Below are positions 41,181-48,982 of a DNA stretch of 64,000 nt, one piece after another. The first letter of the stretch is position 1; each line of letters starts with the position of its first letter. Location of the stretch: contig NZ_JAPEMT010000006.1 of assembly GCF_026342435.1 (NCBI RefSeq), positions 62,001-126,000 of the forward strand. The letters run 5' to 3'. A program made the position numbers and the translations under genes. The notes under the pieces are model-generated. The model had not been told where the DNA came from. It worked only from the letters and a program-made list of their open reading frames with translations, and did no database searches. The stretch is from Streptomyces sp. NBC_00237. GTDB taxonomy: Bacteria; Actinomycetota; Actinomycetes; Streptomycetales; Streptomycetaceae.

Positions 41181-41644
41181 GCGCGGTCGAGGAGAAGATC
41201 GTCTCGCTCGGCCTGACCCTGCCCGAGGTCGTCCCGCCGATCGCCGCGTACCAGCCGGCCGTGCAGTCCGGCGTGTACGTGTTCACCGCGGGCCAGCTCC
41301 CGATGGTGGACGGCGCCCTGCCGGTCACCGGCAAGGTCGGCGCGGAGGTCACCGCCGAGGAGGCCAAGGACCTGGCGCGGATCTGCGCGCTGAACGCCCT
41401 GGCCGCGGTCAAGTCCGTCGCCGGTGACCTGGACCGCATCGCGCGCGTCGTGAAGGTCGTCGGTTTCGTGGCCTCGGCCACCGACTTCACCGGCCAGCCC
41501 GGTGTCATCAACGGCGCGAGCGAGCTGCTCGGCGAGGTCCTCGGCGACAAGGGCGTGCACGCCCGCAGTGCCGTCGGCGTGACCGTCCTGCCGTTGGACG
41601 CCCCGGTCGAGGTCGAGATCCAGGTGGAGCTCACCGAGGCGTGA
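41177..41644 (+). CDS. RidA family protein (reactive intermediate/imine deaminase-like)
   Basis: A 155-residue protein of the RidA/YjgF/YER057c/UK114 superfamily, somewhat longer than canonical RidA (about 128). The conserved segments are LPEVVPPIAAYQPAVQSGVYVFTAGQLP, ALNALAAVKSVAGDLDRIARVVKVVGFVAS and HARSAVGVTVLPLDAPVEVEIQVELT. In true RidA an Arg before the final Leu-rich strand (RxAV) binds the substrate carboxylate; HARSAVGV retains it, so deamination of enamines/imines is plausible. It is coupled to the DUF4177 gene. Confidence 0.87.
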   Translation: MSAVEEKIVSLGLTLPEVVPPIAAYQPAVQSGVYVFTAGQLPMVDGALPVTGKVGAEVTAEEAKDLARICALNALAAVKSVAGDLDRIARVVKVVGFVASATDFTGQPGVINGASELLGEVLGDKGVHARSAVGVTVLPLDAPVEVEIQVELTEA

Positions 41645-41750
41645 GCCGCCCCGGGCGCCCGGTGCCGGTTCGTGTGAACTCCCGGTCACAGGTGGGTGCT
41701 GGCTACAACTGCCTCTCGAACATCGAGGCGGTTGGCCGTAGCATCCGGCC

Positions 41751-42659
41751 ATGTCCCATGGTCAGTGGTACCCGCCCGAATGGCCCGACCGGATTCGCGC
41801 ATTGGCGAACGGTGAGCTCACCGTCGCGGCCCCGAAGCGGGCCGCGACCGTGCTGCTCCTGAGCGACGGCACCGCCGCCGACCGGGACGGACTCTCCGTC
41901 CACATGCTGCGCAGACGCGCCTCCATGGCATTCGCCGGAGGCGCGTACGCGTATCCGGGCGGCGGCGTCGACCCCCGGGACGACGACTCGCAGGTGCGCT
42001 GGGCGGGCCCGGCCCTGCCGGAGTGGGCCGAGCGGCTGGGCCTGGCCGACGACCTGGGCGGGGCGCAGGCGGTGGTCTGCGCGGCGGTCCGGGAGACCTT
42101 CGAGGAGGCGGGCGTCCTCCTCGCAGGGCCCACCGAGGACACCGTGGTGGGCGACACCACCGGCGAGGACTGGGAGGCCGACCGGCAGGCCCTGGTGGCC
42201 CGGGAGCTGGGCTTCGCCGAGTTCCTCGACCGACGCGAACTCGTACTGCGCTCCGACCTGCTGGGTGCGTGGGCGCGCTGGATCACCCCGGAGTTCGAAC
42301 CCAGGCGGTACGACACCTGGTTCTTCGTGGCCGCGCTGCCCGACGGGCAGCGGACCCGCAACGCCTCCACGGAGGCGGACCGCACCGTGTGGATCGCCCC
42401 GGCTCAGGCGGCCGCCGGTTACGACCGGGGGGAGTTGCTGATGATGCCGCCCACCATCTCCACGCTGCGGCAGCTCCAGCCGTACCGGACGGCGGCAGAG
42501 GTCCTGGCGGGCGCACCCGACCAGGACATGGCCCCCGTACTCGCCCAGGCCCGCCTCGCCGACGGCGAGCTGGTGCTGAGCTGGCCGGGCCACGATGAGT
42601 TCACCAAGCGCATCCCGGCCGGGGCCGGGCGGGCCGACGCCGAGGGAGGCACCCGGTGA
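41751..42659 (+). CDS. NUDIX hydrolase (NUDT19-like, with long spacer)
   Basis: A 302-residue NUDIX protein. The Gly-rich YAYPGGGVDPRDDD segment and the helix AAVRETFEEAGVLL form the Nudix box split by a long insertion, as in NUDT19-like diphosphatases that hydrolyse CoA esters. The C terminus (FTKRIPAGAGRADAEGG) is basic/Gly-rich. All three Glu of the REXXEEXG core are present. The stop overlaps the GTG of the MBL-fold gene by 4 bp; the pair is conserved in Streptomyces as I recall. The ATG at 41751 lies in a weak ribosome-site context. Confidence 0.87.
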   Translation: MSHGQWYPPEWPDRIRALANGELTVAAPKRAATVLLLSDGTAADRDGLSVHMLRRRASMAFAGGAYAYPGGGVDPRDDDSQVRWAGPALPEWAERLGLADDLGGAQAVVCAAVRETFEEAGVLLAGPTEDTVVGDTTGEDWEADRQALVARELGFAEFLDRRELVLRSDLLGAWARWITPEFEPRRYDTWFFVAALPDGQRTRNASTEADRTVWIAPAQAAAGYDRGELLMMPPTISTLRQLQPYRTAAEVLAGAPDQDMAPVLAQARLADGELVLSWPGHDEFTKRIPAGAGRADAEGGTR

Positions 42660-43486
42660 CGGACGCAGCGGCCCTGCCGGGGCAGCCGAGGGGCGGAGTC
42701 CTCTCCGGGCCCGCCACCGCACGCGCGGTCAACGTCCTGGCACCGAACCCCTCCGCGATGACGCTGGACGGCACGAACACGTGGATCGTGTCCGAGCCCG
42801 ACTCCGACCTGGCCGTCGTCGTGGACCCGGGTCCCTTGGACGACGTACACCTGCAGGCGGTGATCGGCACGGCGGAGAAGGCGGGCAAGCGGGTGGCGCT
42901 GACCCTGCTGACGCACGGGCACCCGGACCACGCGGAGGGCGCCGCGCGGTTCGCGGAGCTGACCCGGACCTCCGTACGGGCGCTGGACCCCGCGCTGCGG
43001 CTCGGGGACGAGGGGCTGGGCGCCGGTGATGTGATCACCACCGGCGGAGTCGAGCTGCGGGTGGTGCCCACGCCGGGGCACACCGCCGACTCTCTCTGCT
43101 TCCATCTGCCCGCCGATCAGGCCGTGTTGACGGGGGACACGGTCCTGGGGCGCGGCACGACGATGGTGGCGCACCCGGACGGGCGGCTCGGGGACTACCT
43201 CGACTCGCTGCGGCGGCTGCGGTCGCTGACGGTGGACGACGGGGTGCGGCTCGTCCTGCCGGGGCACGGGCCCGTGCTCGACGACGCCCAGGGCGCGATC
43301 GAGTTCTACCTGGCGCACCGGGCGAGTCGGCTGGCGCAGGTGGAGACGGCCGTGGAGAACGGGCACGTGAGTGCGTCCGACGTGGTGGCGCATGTCTACG
43401 CGGACGTGGACCGGTCCCTGTGGCCCGCGGCCGAGCTCTCGGTGCGGGCGCAGCTGGCGTATCTGCGCGAGCACGGGCTCATCTGA
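42656..43486 (+). CDS. MBL-fold metallo-hydrolase (LACTB2-like)
   Basis: A 276-residue metallo-beta-lactamase-fold hydrolase. The metal motif is THGHPDHAEG (H-x-H-x-D-H), followed by TPGHTADSL (third His), LTGDTVLGRG (Asp) and VLPGHGPVLDD (last His). A C-terminal winged-helix-like domain (LAQVETAVENGHVSASDVVAHVYADVD) matches LACTB2-type RNA/thioester hydrolases. The GTG at 42656 is set by the 4-bp overlap with the NUDIX gene, indicating co-translation. Confidence 0.9.
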   Translation: MTDAAALPGQPRGGVLSGPATARAVNVLAPNPSAMTLDGTNTWIVSEPDSDLAVVVDPGPLDDVHLQAVIGTAEKAGKRVALTLLTHGHPDHAEGAARFAELTRTSVRALDPALRLGDEGLGAGDVITTGGVELRVVPTPGHTADSLCFHLPADQAVLTGDTVLGRGTTMVAHPDGRLGDYLDSLRRLRSLTVDDGVRLVLPGHGPVLDDAQGAIEFYLAHRASRLAQVETAVENGHVSASDVVAHVYADVDRSLWPAAELSVRAQLAYLREHGLI

Positions 43487-43769
43487 CCGGAACTACCGCT
43501 TCTTCCCTGTGCAGTTCACAAGCTGCGAAGGCTCGACGACCTCGGTCTGTACAGGCTGAACGGCCGGGACGACCACAGGGTTCCCGGTCGGTCCCGCGAC
43601 TTTTCGCGTGCCGTCGCCACGCTCAGCGCCGGCCCGTATCCCTCGCTCCGGGCGGGCCCGCCTGGCGGGGCGCGGTCAATTCCGCCGCGCCAGTCATGTC
43701 CATGCCTTACGCTCCGCCTACATCGGGCCGACCGAGGCATGATGACCGCTGTTCCTGGGGGGAACCACT

Positions 43770-44648
43770 GTGTTTGTGCTGTCCATCCTGCTCGTACTCG
43801 CCGCCGTGGTGCTCTACCTCGTGGGCCGTTCGCAGGACACTCGCGGGCTGAAACTCGGTGCGGTCGGCGCACTGCTGGCCGGACTGATCGCGGGAGCTTC
43901 CAGCTGTCTGTACGTGATGAGCGCCTACGAGGTCGGAGTGCCGGTCACCTTCGGCAAGGTCGGCGGGCCGATGCTGTCCGGGATGCACCTGCGCTCGCCC
44001 TTCACGACCGTCACGTCCTTCTCCACCCGCCCCGTCGACCTCAACCTGTCCGACAAGGACGTCGTGGAGGTCCGTTCCTCGCAGGGCGGCGTCATGGAGG
44101 TCGAGCTGACCGTGAAGTGGGCGGTGACCCCGGACAAGGTCGTGGAGCTCTACCGCCTCGCGGGCAGTGAGGAGTCCGTACAGACGCGTCTGGTGCAGCC
44201 GGACAGCCGGGAGATCATCCGCAACGTGTTCGCCCGGCACACGAGCGAACAGGGCTATTCCTCGGCCCGCGAGAAGATCAACGCCGAGATCGGCGGTCTC
44301 ATCAAGGAGCGGCTCGCCCCGCGCGGGATCGCCGTCGCCGCCGTCAACCTGCGCAACGTGAAGCCCTCGGCGCAGCTCCAGGGGCAGATCGACCGCAAGA
44401 TCCAGCAGCAGCAGTCCACCGAGCGGGCCGAGGAGGCGACCAAGACGGCCACCGCCGAGGCCAAGCGCCGCAAGATCGAGGCCGAGGGCATCGCCCAGGC
44501 CAACCGCATCCTGAACGACTCGCTCAGCGACAAGGTGCTCGCGAACCAGTGCATCGAGGCGTACAAGGAGGCGGCGCAGAAGCACCCGGTGTACGCGGTC
44601 CCGTGCGGTTCCGGCAGCAAGACGCCGGTGATCGTGGGCAAGGACTGA
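43770..44648 (+). CDS. Prohibitin/SPFH-domain membrane protein
   Basis: A 292-residue protein with two N-terminal hydrophobic segments (VLSILLVLAAVVLYLVG and LKLGAVGALLAGLIAGASSCLYV) and an SPFH/prohibitin domain: VSAYEVGVPVTFGKVGG-type start, GGVMEVELTVKWAVTPDKV, SEQGYSSAREKINAEIGGLIKERL and IAVAAVNLRNVKPS. A long charged coiled coil (about 205-260) follows. Such proteins form membrane scaffolds that control proteases or lipid domains. The GTG at 43770 has TGGGGGG about 6 bases upstream. A perfect 21-bp hairpin closes the transcript. Confidence 0.88.
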   Translation: MFVLSILLVLAAVVLYLVGRSQDTRGLKLGAVGALLAGLIAGASSCLYVMSAYEVGVPVTFGKVGGPMLSGMHLRSPFTTVTSFSTRPVDLNLSDKDVVEVRSSQGGVMEVELTVKWAVTPDKVVELYRLAGSEESVQTRLVQPDSREIIRNVFARHTSEQGYSSAREKINAEIGGLIKERLAPRGIAVAAVNLRNVKPSAQLQGQIDRKIQQQQSTERAEEATKTATAEAKRRKIEAEGIAQANRILNDSLSDKVLANQCIEAYKEAAQKHPVYAVPCGSGSKTPVIVGKD

Positions 44649-44707
44649 GGTACGACCGGGGCACGCCTGAGGTACCCGTCGTGAGCGAGGGCTGAGACGC
44701 CCGGACA

Positions 44708-44750
44708 CGGCTTCGGGCCGCACCCTCCAGGAGGGTGCGGCCCGAAGCCG
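44708..44750. terminator. Bidirectional terminator between SPFH gene and crp
   Basis: CGGCTTCGGGCCGCACCCTCC pairs perfectly over 21 bp with its complement, leaving a minimal loop. It lies 60 bp after the SPFH stop and 67 bp after the convergent crp stop. Confidence 0.9.
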
Positions 44751-44816
44751 TACAGAGGCGTCAGCCGAAGCCGTACGACAGTGGCGACCGACGCCGACCG
44801 ACGCCGAGCGACAGCG

Positions 44817-45491
44817 TCAGCGCGAGCGCTTCGCCAGCCGCTCCACGTCCAGCAGGATCACGGCCCGCGCCTCCAGGCGCAGCCAGCCCCGGCCCGCGAA
44901 GTCCGCGAGTGCCTTGTTGACCGTCTCGCGGGACGCGCCGACCAGCTGGGCCAGCTCCTCCTGCGTCAGGTCGTGCACGACGTGGATGCCCTCCTCGGAC
45001 TGCACGCCGAAGCGGCGCGACAGGTCCAGGAGCGCACGGGCCACGCGGCCGGGCACGTCGGAGAAGACCAGGTCGGACATCTGGTCGTTGGTCTTGCGCA
45101 GCCGTCGGGCCACGGCGCGCAGCAGCGCGGTCGCGACCTCCGGGCGTACGTTCAGCCAGGGCTGGAGGTCGCCGTGGCCGAGGCCCAGCAGCTTGACCTC
45201 GGTCAGCGCCGTCGAGGTGGCGGTGCGCGGGCCCGGGTCGAACAGCGAGAGTTCGCCGATCAACTCACCGGGGCCGAGGACGGCCAGCATGTTCTCCCGG
45301 CCGTCGGGGGAGGTGCGGTGAAGCTTCACCTTGCCCTCGGTCACCACATAGAGGCGGTCACCGGGGTCGCCCTCGTGGAACAGGGCGTCACCGCGTGCGA
45401 GGGTCACCTCGCTCATGGAGGCGCGCAGCTCCGCGGCCTGCTCGTCATCGAGCGCCGCGAAGAGCGGGGCGCGCCGCAGAACGTCGTCCAC
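44817..45491 (-). CDS. crp: Crp/Fnr family regulator (Crp)
   Basis: A 224-residue cyclic-nucleotide-type regulator. The cNMP-binding beta-roll has FHEGDPGDRLYVVTEGKVKLH and the phosphate cassette GELIGELSLFDPGPRTATS. A long dimer helix leads to the HTH (TQEELAQLVGASRETVNKALADFAGRGWLRLE). Position beside nth matches S. coelicolor crp, where Crp binds cAMP and influences germination and antibiotic clusters (established knowledge). The GTG at 45491 has AAGGAGAG about 7 bases upstream. It is divergent from nth with a 191-bp shared promoter region. Confidence 0.94.
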   Translation of the reverse strand: MDDVLRRAPLFAALDDEQAAELRASMSEVTLARGDALFHEGDPGDRLYVVTEGKVKLHRTSPDGRENMLAVLGPGELIGELSLFDPGPRTATSTALTEVKLLGLGHGDLQPWLNVRPEVATALLRAVARRLRKTNDQMSDLVFSDVPGRVARALLDLSRRFGVQSEEGIHVVHDLTQEELAQLVGASRETVNKALADFAGRGWLRLEARAVILLDVERLAKRSR

Positions 45492-45682
45492 GTGTTCTCT
45501 CCTTGTCGACCTGCTCAGGGGACCTGGGTCCCCATGATGCCGGACGGTAAAACAGTGCGATCAATCACTTCAATCACCAAGGATGACTTACAACCGGGCC
45601 GGGTCGTGCTTCAGGGGGCTGATTGGGTACGCATTGGGCTGTGGCCAAGGCGGATGTCAGTGGCTGCGCCTAGGCTGGCCGG

Positions 45683-46756
45683 GTGTCCAACAAGCCGGTG
45701 AGAGCGCAGGTCAAGGGGGCCGGACAGGTGACAGCAGGGCAAAATTCCGCCGTGGGCGAACAGGCTGCGGCGAGGTCGCGAACAGCCGCCAAATCGGTAC
45801 GGGCGACCCCGGCCGGGACGGCTGCGGCCGAGAAGCCGCCGGTCAAGAGCGCGGCGAAGAAGGCAGTCGCCAAGAAGCCGACGGCCAAGAAGGCAACGAC
45901 GAAGACCGTGGCCAAGAAGAGCGCGCCCACGACGAGCGCGCCCACGAAGCCCACACCCACGAAGCAGGCCAAGCCGGAGTCGCACCTGGCGATGGTCCGC
46001 CGCGCCCGCAAGATCAACCGAGAGCTGGCCGAGGTATACCCGTACGCCCACCCCGAGCTCGACTTCGAGAACCCCTTCCAGCTGCTGGTCGCCACGGTCC
46101 TCTCCGCCCAGACCACTGACCTGCGCGTCAACCAGACCACCCCCGCCCTCTTCGACGCCTACCCGACGCCCGAGGACATGGCCGCGGCGGTGCCCGAGGA
46201 GCTGGAGGAGATCATCCGGCCCACGGGCTTCTTCCGGGCCAAGGCGCGGTCCCTGATGGGCCTCTCCACGGCGCTGCGGGACAACTTCGGCGGCGAGGTG
46301 CCCGGCCGTATCGAGGACCTGGTCACCCTGCCCGGCGTCGGCCGCAAGACCGCCAACGTCGTCCTCGGCAACTACTTCGGCGTGCCCGGAATCACCGTCG
46401 ACACCCACTTCGGACGCCTGGTGCGACGCTGGAAGTGGACCGACGAGGAGGACCCGGTGAAGGTAGAGGCGGTGGTCGCCGAGATCTTCCCGAAGAGCGA
46501 GTGGACGATGCTCTCGCACCGCGTCGTCTTCCACGGCCGCCGGATCTGCCACTCCCGCAAGCCCGCCTGCGGCGCCTGCCCGATCGCCTCGCTCTGTCCG
46601 TCGTACGGCGAGGGCGAGACGGACCCGGAGAAGGCCGAGAAGCTGCTCAAGTACGAGAAGGGCGGCTATCCGGGACAGCGGCTGAAGCCCCCGCAGTCCT
46701 ACCTGGACGCGGGCGGGAAGCCCGCCCCGCCGATGGGTGCGGCCACGGTGGGCTAG
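45683..46756 (+). CDS. nth: Endonuclease III with basic histone-like N-terminal tail
   Basis: A 357-residue base-excision DNA glycosylase/AP lyase. The catalytic domain begins near residue 98 (ESHLAMVRRARKINRELAEVYPYA). The helix-hairpin-helix with catalytic Lys is LPGVGRKTANVVL, the catalytic Asp is in VDTHFGRLVRRW, and the [4Fe-4S] loop is C-x6-C-x2-C-x5-C in CHSRKPACGACPIASLC. The first 97 residues are an Ala/Lys/Thr/Pro-rich extension with AAKKAVAKKPTAKK-type repeats, like a histone H1 tail. The GTG at 45683 is the first start; internal starts could yield a shorter form. The C terminus is also extended by about 30 residues. Confidence 0.95.
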   Translation: MSNKPVRAQVKGAGQVTAGQNSAVGEQAAARSRTAAKSVRATPAGTAAAEKPPVKSAAKKAVAKKPTAKKATTKTVAKKSAPTTSAPTKPTPTKQAKPESHLAMVRRARKINRELAEVYPYAHPELDFENPFQLLVATVLSAQTTDLRVNQTTPALFDAYPTPEDMAAAVPEELEEIIRPTGFFRAKARSLMGLSTALRDNFGGEVPGRIEDLVTLPGVGRKTANVVLGNYFGVPGITVDTHFGRLVRRWKWTDEEDPVKVEAVVAEIFPKSEWTMLSHRVVFHGRRICHSRKPACGACPIASLCPSYGEGETDPEKAEKLLKYEKGGYPGQRLKPPQSYLDAGGKPAPPMGAATVG

Positions 46757-46897
46757 GCGAGGCGAGGCGCGGCGAAGGTCACGGCCAAGGCCACGGCCGG
46801 AAAGTGACCTTCGCCGGTCCCCGGATTGAGGGAACGACAGCTGAATGCGGAACGATCGTGACGGGGGCGGACGTTGGGAGAGCACGGGGGTGTGGCG

Positions 46898-47641
46898 ATG
46901 ACAAGGACGAGTGCTGCGGGAGCCGCCAGTGAGGCGGACGAGGCGGACGAGGACGGGGTGCCGACGGCGGCCGACGGGGTCGTCGTCAGCGACCGGGGGC
47001 TGCCCGACTGGCTCGATCCGGTGGCGGGCGTGGCCCGCAGCGTCCGGCCCGAGCAGCTGAGCCGGTTCCTGCCGCCGGAGAGCGGCAGCGGCCGCCAGTC
47101 CGCCGTCCTGGTGCTCTTCGGCGAGGGACCGAGGGGGCCCGAGCTGCTCCTGATGGAGCGGGCGAGCAGCCTCCGCTCGCATGCCGGGCAGATCTCCTTC
47201 CCCGGGGGCGCCCTCGACCCCGAGGACGGCGACCCGGAGACCACGGGACCGCTCCGGGCCGCCCTCAGGGAGGCCGAGGAGGAGACCGGACTCGACCCGT
47301 CCGGTGTCCAGGTCTTCGGAGTGCTGCCGCGTCTCTACATCCCCGTCAGCAGCTTCGTGGTGACCCCGGTGCTGGGCTGGTGGCGCGAGCCGAGCCCGGT
47401 CGGCGCCGTCGACCAGGGCGAGACCGCGCGGGTCTTCACCGTCCCGGTGGCCCATCTCACCGACCCGGCGACCCGGGCCACCAGCGTGCACCCGCGCGGC
47501 CACCGAGGTCCGGCCTTCCTGCTGGACGCCGGGCTGCTGTGGGGGTTCACTGCCGGGGTGGTCGACAAGGTCCTGCACTACGCGGGCTGGGAGCGGCCCT
47601 GGGACCGCTCTCGCGAGGTCCCGCTCGACTGGCACGCATGA
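46898..47641 (+). CDS. NUDIX hydrolase, CoA-pyrophosphatase type
   Basis: A 247-residue NUDIX protein with an intact box G-x5-E-x7-REUXEEXGU read as GALDPEDGDPETTGPLRAALREAEEETGL. It also has the upstream ERASSLRSHAGQISFPGG that marks CoA pyrophosphatases (LLxxR..HxGQ.xFPGG). It should hydrolyse CoA or its derivatives to 3',5'-ADP and phosphopantetheine. I chose the ATG at 46898, with GGGGGTG about 7 bases upstream; a GTG two codons earlier is possible. The MarP-like protease gene follows 22 bp later, suggesting an operon. Confidence 0.89.
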   Translation: MTRTSAAGAASEADEADEDGVPTAADGVVVSDRGLPDWLDPVAGVARSVRPEQLSRFLPPESGSGRQSAVLVLFGEGPRGPELLLMERASSLRSHAGQISFPGGALDPEDGDPETTGPLRAALREAEEETGLDPSGVQVFGVLPRLYIPVSSFVVTPVLGWWREPSPVGAVDQGETARVFTVPVAHLTDPATRATSVHPRGHRGPAFLLDAGLLWGFTAGVVDKVLHYAGWERPWDRSREVPLDWHA

Positions 47642-47663
47642 CGGACATGACAGGGTGGCGGGC

Positions 47664-48869
47664 GTGAACGTCCTGGACATTGTGTTGCTGGTCGCGGCCG
47701 TGTGGTTCGCGGTCATCGGGTACCGCCAGGGATTCGTCGTCGGCGTGCTGTCGGTGATCGGGTTCCTCGGCGGCGGTCTTGTCGCGGTCTATCTGCTGCC
47801 GGTCATCTGGGGGTGGTTCGACGAGGGCTCCTCCCTCGGCGACTCCACCACCGGAATCCTGGTGGCGGTCGTGATCGTGATCGTCTGCGCCTCCGTGGGG
47901 CAGGCATTCACCACGCACCTGGGCAACAAGCTCCGCAGACACATCACCTGGTCGCCCGCCCGCGCCCTGGACGCGACCGGCGGCGCGCTGGTCAACGTCG
48001 TGGCGATGCTGCTGGTGGCCTGGCTGATCGGCTCCGCCCTCGCGGGCTCCTCGCTGCCCACGCTCGGCAAGGAGGTGCGCAGCTCGAAGGTGCTGCTCGG
48101 GGTGGACCGGGTGGTGCCGGGCGAGGCCAGCACCTGGTTCGAGGACTTCAGTTCCGTCCTTGCGCAGAATGGTTTCCCGCAGGTCTTCAGCCCGTTCTCG
48201 AACGAGCCGATCACCGAGGTCCTGCCCCCCGACCCGAAGCTCGCGAACAGCCCGGTCGCGGCCCGCGCCAAGAAGTCCATCGTCAAGGTCGTCGGTACGG
48301 CTCCCAGCTGCGGCAAGGTCCTGGAGGGCACCGGTTTCGTGTACTCCGAGCGCCGCGTCATGACGAACGCCCACGTGGTGGGGGGCGTCAGCGAGCCGAC
48401 CGTACAGATCGGCGGCGAGGGCAAGCTGTACGACGCGAAGGTCGTCCTCTACGACTGGAAGCGCGACATCGCCGTCCTCGACGTCCCCGCCCTGCGTGCC
48501 AAGCCCCTCGAATTCATCGGCAAGGACGCCCGCAGCGGCGACAGCGCGATCGTCGCGGGCTTCCCGGAGAACGGCGCCTACGACGTCCGCTCGGCCCGCG
48601 TCCGCGGCCGCATCAACGCCAAGGGCCCCGACATCTACCACCGCGACACGGTCCGCCGCGACGTCTACTCGCTGTACGCGACCGTCCGCCAGGGCAACTC
48701 CGGCGGCCCGCTGCTGACCCCCGAGGGCAAGGTGTACGGCGTCGTCTTCGCCAAGTCCCTGGACGACCCGGAGACGGGGTACGCGCTGACCGCCGACGAG
48801 ATCCGCGACGACATCAAGCAGGGCCGCACGGCCAACCAGCAGGTGGACAGCCAGGGCTGCGCGCTCTGA
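47664..48869 (+). CDS. MarP-like membrane serine protease (CvpA domain plus trypsin-like domain)
   Basis: A 401-residue protein. The N-terminal four-helix CvpA (colicin V production) domain covers about 1-150. The periplasmic-side chymotrypsin-like protease domain follows, with catalytic His in VMTNAHVVGG, Asp in WKRDIAVLDV and Ser in RQGNSGGPLL. Cys in PSCGKVLEG and the final QGCAL probably form the disulfide known from mycobacterial MarP, which supports acid resistance by processing a peptidoglycan hydrolase. The GTG at 47664 is preferred, with AGGG 8 bases before; GTG 47655 is an alternative. Probably co-transcribed with the NUDIX gene. Confidence 0.91.
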   Translation: MNVLDIVLLVAAVWFAVIGYRQGFVVGVLSVIGFLGGGLVAVYLLPVIWGWFDEGSSLGDSTTGILVAVVIVIVCASVGQAFTTHLGNKLRRHITWSPARALDATGGALVNVVAMLLVAWLIGSALAGSSLPTLGKEVRSSKVLLGVDRVVPGEASTWFEDFSSVLAQNGFPQVFSPFSNEPITEVLPPDPKLANSPVAARAKKSIVKVVGTAPSCGKVLEGTGFVYSERRVMTNAHVVGGVSEPTVQIGGEGKLYDAKVVLYDWKRDIAVLDVPALRAKPLEFIGKDARSGDSAIVAGFPENGAYDVRSARVRGRINAKGPDIYHRDTVRRDVYSLYATVRQGNSGGPLLTPEGKVYGVVFAKSLDDPETGYALTADEIRDDIKQGRTANQQVDSQGCAL

Positions 48870-48899
48870 GCGGGCTCGGCCCGTGCGTGCGGCGTACGC

Positions 48900-48980
48900 C
48901 CCGAAAGGCACGCCCCGAAGGCACGACCCGAAGGCACGACCCGAAGGCACGATCCGAAAGGCACCACCCGAAAGGCACGA
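48900..48980 (+). repeat. Six tandem 13-14 bp units in the GH4 leader
   Basis: Six units of the form CCCGAAAGGCACGA or CCCGAAGGCACGA stand immediately before the GH4 start codon. The last copy supplies the apparent ribosome site (GAAAGG, 7 bases before ATG 48983); earlier copies carry the same or similar GAAGG cores. Confidence 0.85.
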
Positions 48981-48982
48981 GC

